Of a DNA stretch of 64,000 nucleotides, positions 8,127 through 16,185 are shown piece after piece. Made by a program: the position numbers and the translations under genes. Numbering within the stretch: the stretch's first letter is position 1; the number at the start of each line of letters is the position of its first letter. The notes below the pieces were generated by a model that saw only the letters and a list, made by a program, of their open reading frames with translations, was not told the origin of the DNA and did no database searches. The DNA comes from Mesorhizobium alhagi CCNWXJ12-2. GTDB lineage: Bacteria; Pseudomonadota; Alphaproteobacteria; Rhizobiales; Rhizobiaceae. Where the stretch lies: positions 1-64,000 of the forward strand of contig NZ_AHAM01000027.1 of NCBI RefSeq assembly GCF_000236565.1, read 5' to 3'.

Positions 8127-8498
8127 CTATTTTCCTCCCGGCGCGGCGGCGGGCCTCTCGATCGGCTTCAGCCACGGTTCGCGCCGATGCGCCCACAATT
8201 CGTAACGCGGCGAAAGATCGGTAGGCGCCGTATCCAGCGTGCCGATTTTTATCTCGGCCTCGCCGCCATCGATCTCGAACAGCCGCGAGCCGCATTTAGG
8301 GCAGAAATGCCGACGCTCCCACTGCCGCGTTTCGCCACTCGTTTCGAATGCGGATTCGGGCCAGACCGCGAAGGCCGTGAACACGCTGCCGGATTCCTTG
8401 CGGCAACTCGTGCAGTGGCAGGTGCCGGCGCGCAATGGCTCCCCGGGGGCCCTATAGCGGACCGAGCCGCAACTGCATCCGCCTGACCTGTAGCGCAT
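8127..8498 (-). CDS. GFA (glutathione-dependent formaldehyde-activating)-like zinc protein
   Basis: 123 residues from ATG 8498. The family zinc-binding cysteines are visible: GGCSCGSVRY at the N-terminus, CHCTSCRK near residue 28 and FCPKCGSRLF near residue 70. Members fold like the Gfa/CENP-V domain; most are uncharacterised and few are true formaldehyde enzymes. An EcfG-like motif lies about 75 bases upstream. Confidence 0.88.
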   Translation of the reverse strand: MRYRSGGCSCGSVRYRAPGEPLRAGTCHCTSCRKESGSVFTAFAVWPESAFETSGETRQWERRHFCPKCGSRLFEIDGGEAEIKIGTLDTAPTDLSPRYELWAHRREPWLKPIERPAAAPGGK

Positions 8499-8573
8499 CC
8501 GCGTGCCTCCTCGGCATGATCCTGAATTAAAGGTCAGCGAGAGATCATGCGGCAAAACACTCTCGGACCTGAA

Positions 8574-8598
8574 AACCTTGCCGGCTGGAACTGGTTCC
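8574..8598 (-). promoter_or_regulatory. EcfG-like promoter motif (GGAAC-N16-GGTT)
   Basis: On the minus strand GGAAC (8598-8594) is followed after 16 bases by GGTT (8577-8574), upstream of the GFA-like gene. The -10 box deviates from CGTT at its first base. The -35 overlaps a small palindrome, TGGAACTGGTTCCA. Confidence 0.4.
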
Positions 8599-8702
8599 AA
8601 AAGGGTGGGCCGATGCAGCGCGCCCGACGGCGGAACGCAAATCCGATTTCGGCGTTGGTGTGCGTTCGCGCGAACAAAGTTCCAGAAGCACCAGACCCGA
8701 AT

Positions 8703-8954
8703 TCAGAGCACTGCAATCGAATAGTCGGCGGCGAACGAAAACTGAAAGCTGTAAAGGTGGCGTCCTTCACTGTCGGTCACATCGAACTCCGCTCCGCGCG
8801 GAACGGGCTCTCCCCTGAGCAATGCGTGGGCGATCATCTCCTTGGCGGCGAACATGGCTTCCCTGACGGCCTCCTCTTCGTCGGCGAGTTCCGTCCCTTC
8901 GAGGTCCTTCGTGGTCCTGCCGCCCTCGCGAAAATGAAAATGGTAGCGTGGCAT
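8703..8954 (-). CDS. DUF6894-like small protein
   Basis: 83 residues from ATG 8954 (MPRYHFHFREGG). The N-terminal RYHFHFR followed by a D-x-E-G-x-E-L stretch and a helix with repeated Ala/Glu is typical of the DUF6894 family, abundant in rhizobia and of unknown function. A paralogue lies at 10053-10304 and each is next to a Crp/Fnr regulator. Here the regulator gene is divergent. An EcfG-like motif sits about 25 bases upstream of the start. Confidence 0.8.
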   Translation of the reverse strand: MPRYHFHFREGGRTTKDLEGTELADEEEAVREAMFAAKEMIAHALLRGEPVPRGAEFDVTDSEGRHLYSFQFSFAADYSIAVL

Positions 8955-8976
8955 TTCAGCCTCCCGCGCCAGGCCA

Positions 8977-9002
8977 AACCGCGGGCTCGCCGAATATGTT
9001 CC
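8977..9002 (-). promoter_or_regulatory. EcfG-like promoter motif (GGAAC-N17-GGTT)
   Basis: On the minus strand GGAAC (9002-8998) and GGTT (8980-8977) are separated by 17 bases, ending 22 bases before the start codon of the DUF6894-like gene at 8954. The distance fits a short 5' leader. Confidence 0.5.
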
Positions 9003-9145
9003 AGACATTGCAGCGCGAGTTTTCGGCGATGACCAGAGCGGCAAATGGCTTGGCGGCGAAGGCCGCTATCCCGACAGCAGATTCGGACAAGGGAACGACG
9101 GCCGATGCCCGCAGGAAAGTCATATCGGCCGCGCGTCCGCGGAAC

Positions 9146-9832
9146 ATGCTTTTGAGGGGGTTGAGCGCACAGGATTTTGCTTTGATCAGGCCTCGCCTAG
9201 AGCGGTCGACTTTGCAGGCCAAGGATGTGCTCGAAGAGGTGAACGGGCCGGTAGAGTACGCCTATTTTCCGGAAGACAGCCTGATCTCCGTCATTGCGAC
9301 GCAACGCGACGGCAAGGCGATAGAAGTCGGGATGGTTGGCCGCGAAGGCATGACCGGAACGGCTATCGTTCTCGGGAATGGCGAGGCGTTGAACGAGTGC
9401 CGCGTACAATTGGAGGGGTCGGCGCTGCGAATTCCGGCGGCAGGGCTGCGCGAGCTTCTGTCGCGCAGTGCGTCCCTCCACGCGCAGTTTCTGCGCTATA
9501 TGCAGGTCGTGCTGGTGCAGGCAACGCAAACCGCTCTGGTGAATTCGCATCTGACGGTCGAGAAGCGTCTGGCTCGCTGGCTACTCATGATGCATGACCG
9601 TGTTGGCGAGAACGAGTTCGACCTGACGCATGAATTCCTCGCCGCCATGCTGGGGGTAAGGCGGCCTGGCGTCACCGTGGCCCTGCACATGCTGGAAGGC
9701 AGGCATCTTATCCGCTCCACCCGTTCCCATATCGGTATACGCGACAGGGCGGGACTGGAGGAATTCGTCGCCTCAGGCTACGGTATTCCTGAAGAACATT
9801 ACCGGCGGCTGTTTCCTGGCGCTGGTTTCTGA
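9146..9832 (+). CDS. Crp/Fnr-family transcriptional regulator
   Basis: 228 residues from ATG 9146, where similarity to the paralogue at 10424-11140 begins. The frame is open back to 8948, but starts there would overlap the divergent DUF6894 promoter. The first two-thirds is a cyclic-nucleotide-binding-type beta-barrel (VGREGMTGTAIVLG); the C-terminus is a Crp winged helix-turn-helix (LTHEFLAAMLGVRRPGVTVAL). No Fnr cysteine cluster is visible, so the signal is unknown. Start choice is the weak point. Confidence 0.85.
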   Translation: MLLRGLSAQDFALIRPRLERSTLQAKDVLEEVNGPVEYAYFPEDSLISVIATQRDGKAIEVGMVGREGMTGTAIVLGNGEALNECRVQLEGSALRIPAAGLRELLSRSASLHAQFLRYMQVVLVQATQTALVNSHLTVEKRLARWLLMMHDRVGENEFDLTHEFLAAMLGVRRPGVTVALHMLEGRHLIRSTRSHIGIRDRAGLEEFVASGYGIPEEHYRRLFPGAGF

Positions 9833-10052
9833 GCGAAGGCTCCGCTTCGGATTGGCCTTCGCCGGGAAGACCGGCATCGCCGCTGCTTATCCACCCCGGC
9901 TATGCCCTCGAGGGGGAGGAAACCCGCGCCTCGCCAGACTTCATTCTCAAATGTCGCTTTCGTACAACGGCCCCGTTGGTACGTTTTCAACCTAACTTTC
10001 TGATCTTGCAGGATTTAGTTCTGCTGGCCCGCCATCCGGAGCAGCGATTCCA

Positions 10053-10304
10053 ATGCCGCGCTATTTTTTCCATTACCGGGACGGAGACCGGCTCAGCGAG
10101 GATTACGAGGGCGAGTTGCTCCCGGGAATCGCGGCTGTCGAGGAGACCGCGATGGCCTCGGCCAAGGAGATCATTGCCGACGGGCTTTTGGGCGGCAATC
10201 CGGTGTTGACCGGATACAGCTATGAAATCCGCGACGAAGCCCGAAATCTGGTGCTCGTCTTTCCGTTTTCGGAAGCGGCTGAGAAACCAGGGCCACGGCC
10301 ATAA
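10053..10304 (+). CDS. DUF6894-like small protein (paralogue)
   Basis: 83 residues, MPRYFFHYRDGD at the N-terminus and YEGELL soon after, aligning end to end with the 8703-8954 product. It is followed 119 bases later by a Crp/Fnr gene in the same direction, whereas the other copy is divergent from its regulator. GGAG precedes the start by about 10 bases. Function unknown. Confidence 0.8.
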   Translation: MPRYFFHYRDGDRLSEDYEGELLPGIAAVEETAMASAKEIIADGLLGGNPVLTGYSYEIRDEARNLVLVFPFSEAAEKPGPRP

Positions 10305-10423
10305 CGGTGGCCGTTCATTGCCAGTCCATAAATTAGAGTGTATAAATATGAATCGTTTGCACATTTCACTGGGCGCGAACGGCTGGGAGATTCGTGAGCT
10401 CTTGCCCCGCAAGAGGCTTTCGG

Positions 10424-11140
10424 ATGTATAAGCCCAACAACAAAAAATACAAGAACGAACTAATACGCCGACTGAGCCAGGAAGATCTTGCTCTGGTTGA
10501 GCCAGATCTGGTCCGATGCGAGCTTCCACTGCGGATGATGCTTGAGAAGCGCAATTCGCCGATCGAATTTGTCTACTTTCTGGAAGGTGGAATAGGATCG
10601 ATTGTCGCCAAGATGCCCATGGGGCGCGATACAGAAGTCGGCCTGATCGGCTTCGAGGGAATGACCGGCACGGCCCTCGTGCTCGGCGATGACCAGTCGA
10701 CCCACGAATGCTACGTGCAACTCGCCGGCGAAGCACATCGGATGCCGGTGGATCAGCTTCGTTCCGCTTTGGCGCAGAGCACGACCCTTCGTCCCTTCCT
10801 GCTTCGCTACGTGCAGGCGCTGTTCATCCAGACCAGCTATACCGCGCTGGTCAATGCGCGATCGAAGCTCGAGGAGCGGCTGGCGCGCTGGCTTTTGATG
10901 TGCGACGACCGCGTCGGCGGCGACAGGCTTACGATCACGCACGAATTCCTGGCCATCATGCTCGGCGTCAGGCGGCCGGGCGTCACCGTCGCGTTGCAGA
11001 TACTGGAAGGCAAAGGCCTCATCCGCGCCAATCGCGGCGAGATCATCTTGCGCGACCGCAACGGCCTCATCGAACTCGCTGACGGCGCCTACAGCGAGCC
11101 GGAGGGGGAATATCGGCGTCTTATCGGCGAAATAGGATAA
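10424..11140 (+). CDS. Crp/Fnr-family transcriptional regulator (paralogue)
   Basis: 238 residues from ATG 10424, with AGAGG about 8 bases upstream. It matches the 9146-9832 protein along its length: barrel motif IGFEGMTGTALVLG, dimer helix ending RWLLMCDDRVG, and helix-turn-helix LTITHEFLAIMLGVRRPGVTVAL. The recognition helices of the two proteins are almost the same, so they may share binding sites. No Fnr-type cysteines. The inducing signal is not evident. Confidence 0.88.
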   Translation: MYKPNNKKYKNELIRRLSQEDLALVEPDLVRCELPLRMMLEKRNSPIEFVYFLEGGIGSIVAKMPMGRDTEVGLIGFEGMTGTALVLGDDQSTHECYVQLAGEAHRMPVDQLRSALAQSTTLRPFLLRYVQALFIQTSYTALVNARSKLEERLARWLLMCDDRVGGDRLTITHEFLAIMLGVRRPGVTVALQILEGKGLIRANRGEIILRDRNGLIELADGAYSEPEGEYRRLIGEIG

Positions 11141-11283
11141 GGTCTTTGCGTCGTTTGGCACGCCCTTAGACGAAAGTAGTGTCCCCCATCGTACAAAGCT
11201 CGTTTTAGGCGTCGACAAGCGTTGTCGCCCCTGCCACATTTATCTGCTGCCTGAATACGATCAGACAAAAAGGGAGGTATGAA

Positions 11284-11532
11284 ATGAGTCTCGTTTCAAT
11301 CTCTGTGCGGTCGGCTCAGGACGCCGCTGAAGCCTATGTCCTTTCACGGCGAAAATCCCCGGTCCTGTCCACCGCAATGGCCATCCGGGCCATTCGCACA
11401 CTGCTGCCCAAATGCCAATCAACGGACCGCGAACTCGCCGATATGGTCGCGTCCGCCGCTATCCAGCGCGGGCTTTCCGTCTCGTTCGACGGGGCAGATC
11501 GCGGCGAGATTCGCGTTCCATATGAACTCTGA
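11284..11532 (+). CDS. Small hypothetical protein (84-residue family, member 1)
   Basis: 82 residues behind a strong GGGAGG site. A central pattern (STAMAIRAIRTLLP, then TDRELADMVASAAIQRGLSVSFD) recurs in the two neighbouring small proteins at 11522-11776 and 11793-12047. It reads as a compact helical domain. No known family recognised. It overlaps the next gene by 11 bases. Confidence 0.65.
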   Translation: MSLVSISVRSAQDAAEAYVLSRRKSPVLSTAMAIRAIRTLLPKCQSTDRELADMVASAAIQRGLSVSFDGADRGEIRVPYEL

Positions 11533-11776
11533 TCGGATTCCGAAGGCTGGAGTGCTCGCCGCGCTCGCGGCCAGTTCTGAAGGCGATCCAAAGATTGGCC
11601 GGGTGGTCTCGACATCCAGGGCGCTCGAAGCTCTTCGGCATCTGACTGGGGACCGGACGACGCCCGACGAGGAATTGGTGGCGCTCCTGGCCGACGCCGC
11701 TGTCGCGTCGAGCTGTTCGGTCATTTTCGACCACCGCGAAGCCGATTCGAACGGCCGGGGCGCCCAAGCCAGTTAG
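11522..11776 (+). CDS. Small hypothetical protein (84-residue family, member 2)
   Basis: 84 residues from ATG 11522, overlapping the end of member 1 by 11 bases, which suggests coupled translation. The core (VVSTSRALEALRHLTG, then TPDEELVALLADAAVASSCSVIFD) aligns with member 1: Ser-Thr, an Ala-rich helix, an acidic E-L turn, a second helix and a hydrophobic end. Function unknown. The pair looks like a tandem duplication that has diverged. Confidence 0.6.
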   Translation: MNSDRIPKAGVLAALAASSEGDPKIGRVVSTSRALEALRHLTGDRTTPDEELVALLADAAVASSCSVIFDHREADSNGRGAQAS

Positions 11777-11792
11777 CCGGCCAGGTCCTGCT

Positions 11793-12047
11793 TTATGGCT
11801 CTTTCCAGTTTGTTTTGACAACGCGGCGGCGCGGTTTTGCCGGTTCTGGGCTGATCTCCAGACCGTGCGTGGCCGCATAGCGCCGGATCATTTCCGCGAG
11901 TTCGGTCTCGGAAATCGCCGCACGGCCAATATGGGCGCGCACCCTGCGCACGCCGTCAGCCACCGATACTGGCCATTGCCCGCCCTTGGTCGCGGCGAAG
12001 AAGTCCTCGATCGCTGTTTCGACCTCGACGCTGTGGCGTGTTCTCAT
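11793..12047 (-). CDS. Small hypothetical protein (84-residue family, member 3)
   Basis: 84 residues from ATG 12047, convergent with members 1 and 2. The core VADGVRRVRAHIGRAAISETELAEMIRRYAATHGLEIS matches their two-helix pattern in spacing and acidic turn, and it carries a basic tail (KPRRRVVKTNWK). The frame continues upstream without a better start. Function unknown. Equal length and close packing of three relatives support it being a real gene. Confidence 0.55.
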   Translation of the reverse strand: MRTRHSVEVETAIEDFFAATKGGQWPVSVADGVRRVRAHIGRAAISETELAEMIRRYAATHGLEISPEPAKPRRRVVKTNWKEP

Positions 12048-12307
12048 CCAGGCGGCGCGCTCCGGTTCAAGCGGCGAGCCGCAACCGGCGCTGGGAGGAG
12101 CATCGTCTATGAAGATGCCGGCCGCGTCTCGTCCGCGCTTCCAACAACGTGCCCTCGCGAATGTTCCTTTAAACGCATTCGGCCAAATTCCGCTCCGGAA
12201 CAAACCGGCCGGCGTGCAGTTCGGCCCAGAGCGCCAGCTGTGGCATCGCGACGAGGAGACGCAGATGAGAGCACTGTGCCGGCGCAGCCAGCCGGGCGCC
12301 TGATCCG

Positions 12308-12931
12308 ATGGGAGACCGGCCGCCGACGCTCAGGGACGATCCGCTTGGCCCCCGCTGCGTTCATGTCTGCGTCGACATGCAGTCGATGTTCGGCGAGGGG
12401 ACCGACTGGGCGCTCCCCTGGATGAAGCGCGTGCTGCCGAACATCGTCGACATTTGTGAGCGCCACGCTGGCGACACGGTGTTCACGCGTTTCATCCCGG
12501 CCCGCCGTGTCGGCGACGGGCACGGAACCTGGCGGCGCTATTACGAGCGCTGGGCTTCGATGACCATCGAACGCATTGGCGCCGACATGATCGATCTCGT
12601 ACCCGAACTGAAGCGCTTCGCGCCGCCTGCCGAAATCGTGGACAAGCCTGTCTATTCGCCGTGGCTCGGCTCCGACCTTCACGCCCGCCTGCGAGCCCGC
12701 GACGCCGACACACTCATCATCACCGGCGGCGAAACGGATGTGTGCGTGCTCTCGACGGTGCTCGGAGCCGTCGATTTGGGCTATCGCACGATCATCGTGC
12801 AGGATGCGTTGTGCAGTTCGTCCGACGAGCAGCACGACGCGCTTCTTGATCTCTACAGCAACCGCTACGGCCAGCACATCGAGACCGCGACAACCGGGGA
12901 AATCCTCGAACGTTGGGTCCCAAGCGGCTGA
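12308..12931 (+). CDS. Isochorismatase-like cysteine hydrolase
   Basis: 207 residues. The family triad is visible: Asp in HVCVDMQ near residue 23, Lys in VDKPVYSPW near 113 and Cys in GGETDVCVLST near 145, the last with the usual cis-peptide context. Family members hydrolyse amides such as nicotinamide, N-carbamoyl compounds or isochorismate. The substrate cannot be assigned from neighbours. A weak EcfG-like motif at about 12197-12221 is noted but not annotated. Confidence 0.88.
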   Translation: MGDRPPTLRDDPLGPRCVHVCVDMQSMFGEGTDWALPWMKRVLPNIVDICERHAGDTVFTRFIPARRVGDGHGTWRRYYERWASMTIERIGADMIDLVPELKRFAPPAEIVDKPVYSPWLGSDLHARLRARDADTLIITGGETDVCVLSTVLGAVDLGYRTIIVQDALCSSSDEQHDALLDLYSNRYGQHIETATTGEILERWVPSG

Positions 12932-12956
12932 TCTAGAGCCTTTCTGCAGGTGATGC

Positions 12957-14666
12957 TCAGGCAGCCTCGACCGCCGGCCTGCGGCGTGGACCCTCTTCTT
13001 TCGCCACAAGATTCGCGAGGGGCGCCTCGATGCGGCATTCGACGCCAGAGCGCGGGTAGTTGAGTTCGACCCTGGCCTCCAGTTCCGATGAAAGCATGCG
13101 TTCGATCATGCGTGTGCCGAAGCCGGTCTTGGAGGGCCGCTTCACCGGTGGCCCTTCATGCTCGGTCCACTGCCAGGCGAGGCTGTCGTCCGAAACCGTC
13201 CATTTGATGCGTACGCAGCCATCGGTGTTTTGCAGCGCGCCGTATTTGGCGGCGTTGGTCGCCAGTTCGTGCACCGCCATGGAAAAAGCCAGCGCGGCCT
13301 TCTCACCGATGCGAAGTGGCGGCCCCTCGATCTCGAACTGCTCTCGGCGGAACGGTTGCAGCGTGTTGACGACGGTTTCCTGCAAATCGGCGCTCGTCCA
13401 GTTGGTGGCCATAAGCTGCTGGTGGGCGCTCGCCATGGCGCTCAGGCGACCGCTGAACACGGACAGCGCGTCGCCCGAAGCCTCGCCCCTGAATGTTTGC
13501 GAAGCCACCGCCTGAACGGTCGCCAATATATTCTTGATCCGGTGCTCCAGTTCTCTGGCCAGCATGTCGCGGTGCTCCTCCGCCTTCTGGCGGGCCGACC
13601 TGCCTTCGACAACTTCGTCCATGAAGCCGTCGATCGCCGCGCCAACTTCCGAAAGCTCGCCGCTGTCATGCGACATGCCGGTGCGCGATGTCGTATCGCC
13701 GGCGCGCCACGCGTCGATCGTCGCAAGCATGCGATTCACCGGCTGGCGCACCAGGCGGTTGCCGGTCAGGGCTGCGAGTGCGAATGCGATCAGGGCTCCC
13801 AGCCCGGCAATGACGACCCCGCGCTGCGTCGCCTGATAAATGGGCAGCATAGCGGCGTCGTAGGAGATGCCCGCACTGACATAGATGCCGCCATCTGGCG
13901 CCGTCGCCGCGGGACGGTAGCCGAGTATCCGTCGCGTGCCGTCCTGGCTCATCACCTCGATCGTTCCCGGCCCCTCCGCAGTGACCAGATGCAGGTAAGG
14001 CTCCGGTATGCGGGTTCCCACGAACCGCTCGGGAAATGGGTGGCGCGCGATGATCACTCCGTTGCGGTCGGCCAGAGTCAAGGCGTCGTTTTCGGGATAC
14101 TGGCGCTCCGCAAGCGAATTGTTGAGCCAGTCGAGGCTGAGACCGGCGACAAGCACTCCCTGGAAGGCTCCATCCCTATCGCGGATCGGGACGGCGAGCG
14201 GGAGAGACGGCTCACCCGAGATCCTGCTCGTCTCATACGTCCCGACGACAAAATCTCCATGCGCCATAACCTCACGGAAATAACTGCTTTCATCCACCCG
14301 CAAAGGCGTCGCCGGCGCGTCGGGCCGGCACTGTACTACTCCTTCCGCGTCCGCTACCGCGATCGAAGCGAACTGCGGCGATTGCGCCTTCACATCCGCC
14401 AGGAAAGGGGCGCAAAGCCCCGCATCGAAATCACGGATCGACGGGGCGTTGGCCAAGGTGCGCAGCACGCCTTCGGACCCATCGATGATCCGTTGGATCT
14501 CCAGTGAAGCCAGTTCGCCGATTCGCATGGCGGTGCGATGCACCTCGACTTCGCGCTCCCGGCGCGTCACGACCTCGTTGTACAGGAGGATTAGCAGCGC
14601 GGGCGCCAGCGCCACCGCCGTCAGCAGATACAGACGCTGACGCAATGAAAGCGTGCCCAGTCTCAC
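12957..14666 (-). CDS. HWE-type sensor histidine kinase with Cache sensor
   Basis: About 569 residues from a GTG at 14666 behind GGAGAG; the frame also opens at a TTG at 14696. Order: TM1 (about 10-30), periplasmic double-Cache domain (about 35-265), TM2 (about 275-295), HAMP, then an HWE/HisKA_2 phosphoacceptor helix (RELEHRIKNILATVQAVASQT) and an ATPase domain with VHELATNAAKYGA and the WxE motif in WQWTEHEG. Such kinases often feed the PhyR-NepR-EcfG general stress response, and an EcfG-like sigma and a NepR-like protein follow within 3 kb. No cognate receiver gene is in the window. Confidence 0.9.
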   Translation of the reverse strand: MRLGTLSLRQRLYLLTAVALAPALLILLYNEVVTRREREVEVHRTAMRIGELASLEIQRIIDGSEGVLRTLANAPSIRDFDAGLCAPFLADVKAQSPQFASIAVADAEGVVQCRPDAPATPLRVDESSYFREVMAHGDFVVGTYETSRISGEPSLPLAVPIRDRDGAFQGVLVAGLSLDWLNNSLAERQYPENDALTLADRNGVIIARHPFPERFVGTRIPEPYLHLVTAEGPGTIEVMSQDGTRRILGYRPAATAPDGGIYVSAGISYDAAMLPIYQATQRGVVIAGLGALIAFALAALTGNRLVRQPVNRMLATIDAWRAGDTTSRTGMSHDSGELSEVGAAIDGFMDEVVEGRSARQKAEEHRDMLARELEHRIKNILATVQAVASQTFRGEASGDALSVFSGRLSAMASAHQQLMATNWTSADLQETVVNTLQPFRREQFEIEGPPLRIGEKAALAFSMAVHELATNAAKYGALQNTDGCVRIKWTVSDDSLAWQWTEHEGPPVKRPSKTGFGTRMIERMLSSELEARVELNYPRSGVECRIEAPLANLVAKEEGPRRRPAVEAA

Positions 14667-14769
14667 TCCGCACTCTCCGCGTTGCCCCGCCCGCAACGCG
14701 GCAACCTAACCATGAATGCCGGCTGCCTGCAAATTGGACGGAGACTGGATCGAGCCTCACGCGGGCGCG

Positions 14770-14794
14770 GGAACTCCGGGCAAGGATCGGCGTT
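14770..14794 (+). promoter_or_regulatory. EcfG-type promoter motif (GGAAC-N16-CGTT)
   Basis: GGAAC at 14770-14774 and CGTT at 14791-14794, 31 bases before the start of the small membrane-protein gene at 14826. Position and sequence fit a general-stress promoter and support the small gene being real. Confidence 0.6.
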
Positions 14795-14825
14795 CCTCCG
14801 AAAGGCAGGCGATGGAGCGAAGCTG

Positions 14826-15014
14826 ATGTTAAGACTGTTGCTTCTCGGGCTGATTGGCGTGGCGGCCTACCGGATCGGCAGCGAATTTCTGCGGACTATC
14901 CCGTCCGACTTCGAGCCGGTGCCGGCGCCGGCCGGAAATCCGGAACAATCCCGCACGACCGGCCAAAGACAGAGCAATTCCGGGTCTCGAGGTGGCCATG
15001 TTGGCGACCGCTAG
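14826..15014 (+). CDS. Small membrane protein, probably stress-induced
   Basis: 62 residues from ATG 14826 with GGAG about 8 bases upstream. One N-terminal hydrophobic helix (MLRLLLLGLIGVAAYRIG) is followed by a Pro/Gln/Ser-rich polar tail. No family recognised. Support comes from the ribosome site and the EcfG-type promoter motif just upstream. Confidence 0.5.
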   Translation: MLRLLLLGLIGVAAYRIGSEFLRTIPSDFEPVPAPAGNPEQSRTTGQRQSNSGSRGGHVGDR

Positions 15015-15117
15015 CGCGCTTGTGGCCGGCTCGATCGGAATGGCGGTGGTCGATGTGAGCTTTCTTGTGCTGGCCTCGACAATAGGGCTGCTGCTCTTCC
15101 ACTATGAAGGCAATTGA
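14998..15117 (+). CDS. Possible 39-residue membrane peptide
   Basis: ATG 14998 overlaps the end of the preceding small gene by 17 bases and encodes a largely hydrophobic peptide (ATASALVAGSIGMAVVDVSF and onward) ending HYEGN. It could be a translationally coupled membrane microprotein. There is no homology evidence, so it remains speculative. Confidence 0.3.
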   Translation: MLATASALVAGSIGMAVVDVSFLVLASTIGLLLFHYEGN

Positions 15118-15123
15118 TCCCGG

Positions 15124-15309
15124 CTAATCGCCGTTCATGGTTTCGCGCCTTCGTTGCAGCGCGGCCTGCAATTGTTGGGCAAGCTTGGTCAGATTTTTCG
15201 GCACCGGCTCGTTTTCGATCTGAGCCAGGATATTCCTGATTTCGCGATCGAGGCGTTGCGTTTGGGTCGAGTCCCGACGGTCCGATTGATTGGCGTCGTT
15301 TGAATTCAT
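15124..15309 (-). CDS. Small NepR-like protein (possible anti-sigma factor)
   Basis: 61 residues. After a polar N-terminus, the stretch REIRNILAQIENEPVPKNL, then TKLAQQLQ, recalls the NepR core (two helices around an EPxPxxL turn) that binds EcfG-type sigma factors. An EcfG-like sigma gene lies 0.9 kb away and an HWE kinase on the other side, which strengthens the guess. The conserved Leu/Tyr positions of true NepR are only partly matched, so it may be a divergent paralogue or an unrelated small helical protein. Confidence 0.45.
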   Translation of the reverse strand: MNSNDANQSDRRDSTQTQRLDREIRNILAQIENEPVPKNLTKLAQQLQAALQRRRETMNGD

Positions 15310-15433
15310 GCTTCAAGCCCAGGCCCGATCCCTCGACCGGGCAATGTTCAGGTAACCGAACCGCCATGACAACAGATTGTTGCCGAAATGATCGAAGTTT
15401 CGATAGCTGTCCACACTTTGTGAGGCAGGCATG

Positions 15434-16066
15434 TCAGGAAAAGCGGCGGCTCAGAAAAGCCGATCCGGCCAGGCCGAAGCGCCAAGGCGTTTCGACCCCC
15501 TTCGTGATGCCGATCCGTCTACCGACCACCAGCTCGGCGATTGCCGGTGCATCGAAAACCCGGAACGGCGGCTCTTTCAGAGAAAGACCGTCATGGCTTT
15601 TGTCGATCGCAAGAGCCGAGCAGAGCCGGCCCGGCCCCGAGCATAACTTCAGTGGGTCCATGACGCCCCGCCGCTCCTGCATTTGCTCGATCCTGAAAAC
15701 CGGCTGGATCGCCCTGATCAGGACCGCGCTGGCGGGCAGACAGACGAAATTCAGGCACCAGTGAACGCCGTAGGATCGGTACACATAGGCGTGGGCCGGC
15801 GGCCCGAACATGGTGGCGTTGGCGTTCCTGAGGCCGCGGAAACTATGCGAAGCGGGATCGCCCGGACTATAGGCCTCGGTTTCGATAATGACTCCGCCTA
15901 CGCCATCGACCGTGAGTTGCTTGCCGATCAGGTCGCGGGCGACGGCAACCGCTTCACGGGCGTAGAAGGAAATGGGGAGCGTCGCTGCTTCCCCCGGTGA
16001 TGTTTGTTCCAACGGCACATCCATTCTGACGCCCGCACGACGAGGCAGGGCTTTTGCTTTGGTCAT
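15434..16066 (-). CDS. DNA-3-methyladenine glycosylase (AAG/MPG family)
   Basis: 210 residues (196 if the ATG at 16024 is used). The monofunctional AAG fold is recognised from ARDLIGKQL, the catalytic Glu in IIETEAYSPGDPASH, the DNA-intercalating Tyr region (AYVYRSYGVHWCLNFV) and the SGPGRLC motif. It removes alkylated purines such as 3-methyladenine and hypoxanthine, starting base-excision repair. It is divergent from the sigma factor gene, and a stress link is plausible but unproven. Confidence 0.92.
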   Translation of the reverse strand: MTKAKALPRRAGVRMDVPLEQTSPGEAATLPISFYAREAVAVARDLIGKQLTVDGVGGVIIETEAYSPGDPASHSFRGLRNANATMFGPPAHAYVYRSYGVHWCLNFVCLPASAVLIRAIQPVFRIEQMQERRGVMDPLKLCSGPGRLCSALAIDKSHDGLSLKEPPFRVFDAPAIAELVVGRRIGITKGVETPWRFGLAGSAFLSRRFS

Positions 16067-16110
16067 TGGTGGGCGACTAAAACCCGCACTGTCCGCAACC
16101 GTACTTTATA

Positions 16111-16136
16111 GGAACTCCGTTCTTTGCGCCTGCGTT
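16111..16136 (+). promoter_or_regulatory. EcfG-type promoter motif, probably autoregulatory (GGAAC-N17-CGTT)
   Basis: GGAAC at 16111-16115 and CGTT at 16133-16136, spacer 17, lying 49 bases before the start of the EcfG-like sigma gene. Autoregulation of ecfG genes through such a motif is common in alphaproteobacteria. Confidence 0.7.
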
Positions 16137-16185
16137 GGTTCGCCAGTTGCCCCTAAGCAATCTTGAAATTCAAAAGGAATCGGTC

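Noticed and set aside
12197-12221. GGAAC-N16-AGTT before the cysteine hydrolase gene
   Set aside because: The -10 box is weak and the distance to the gene is about 87 bases; not strong enough to annotate.
12107-13009. 300-codon leftward frame opposite the cysteine hydrolase
   Set aside because: Antisense shadow of a well-recognised hydrolase with an intact catalytic triad.
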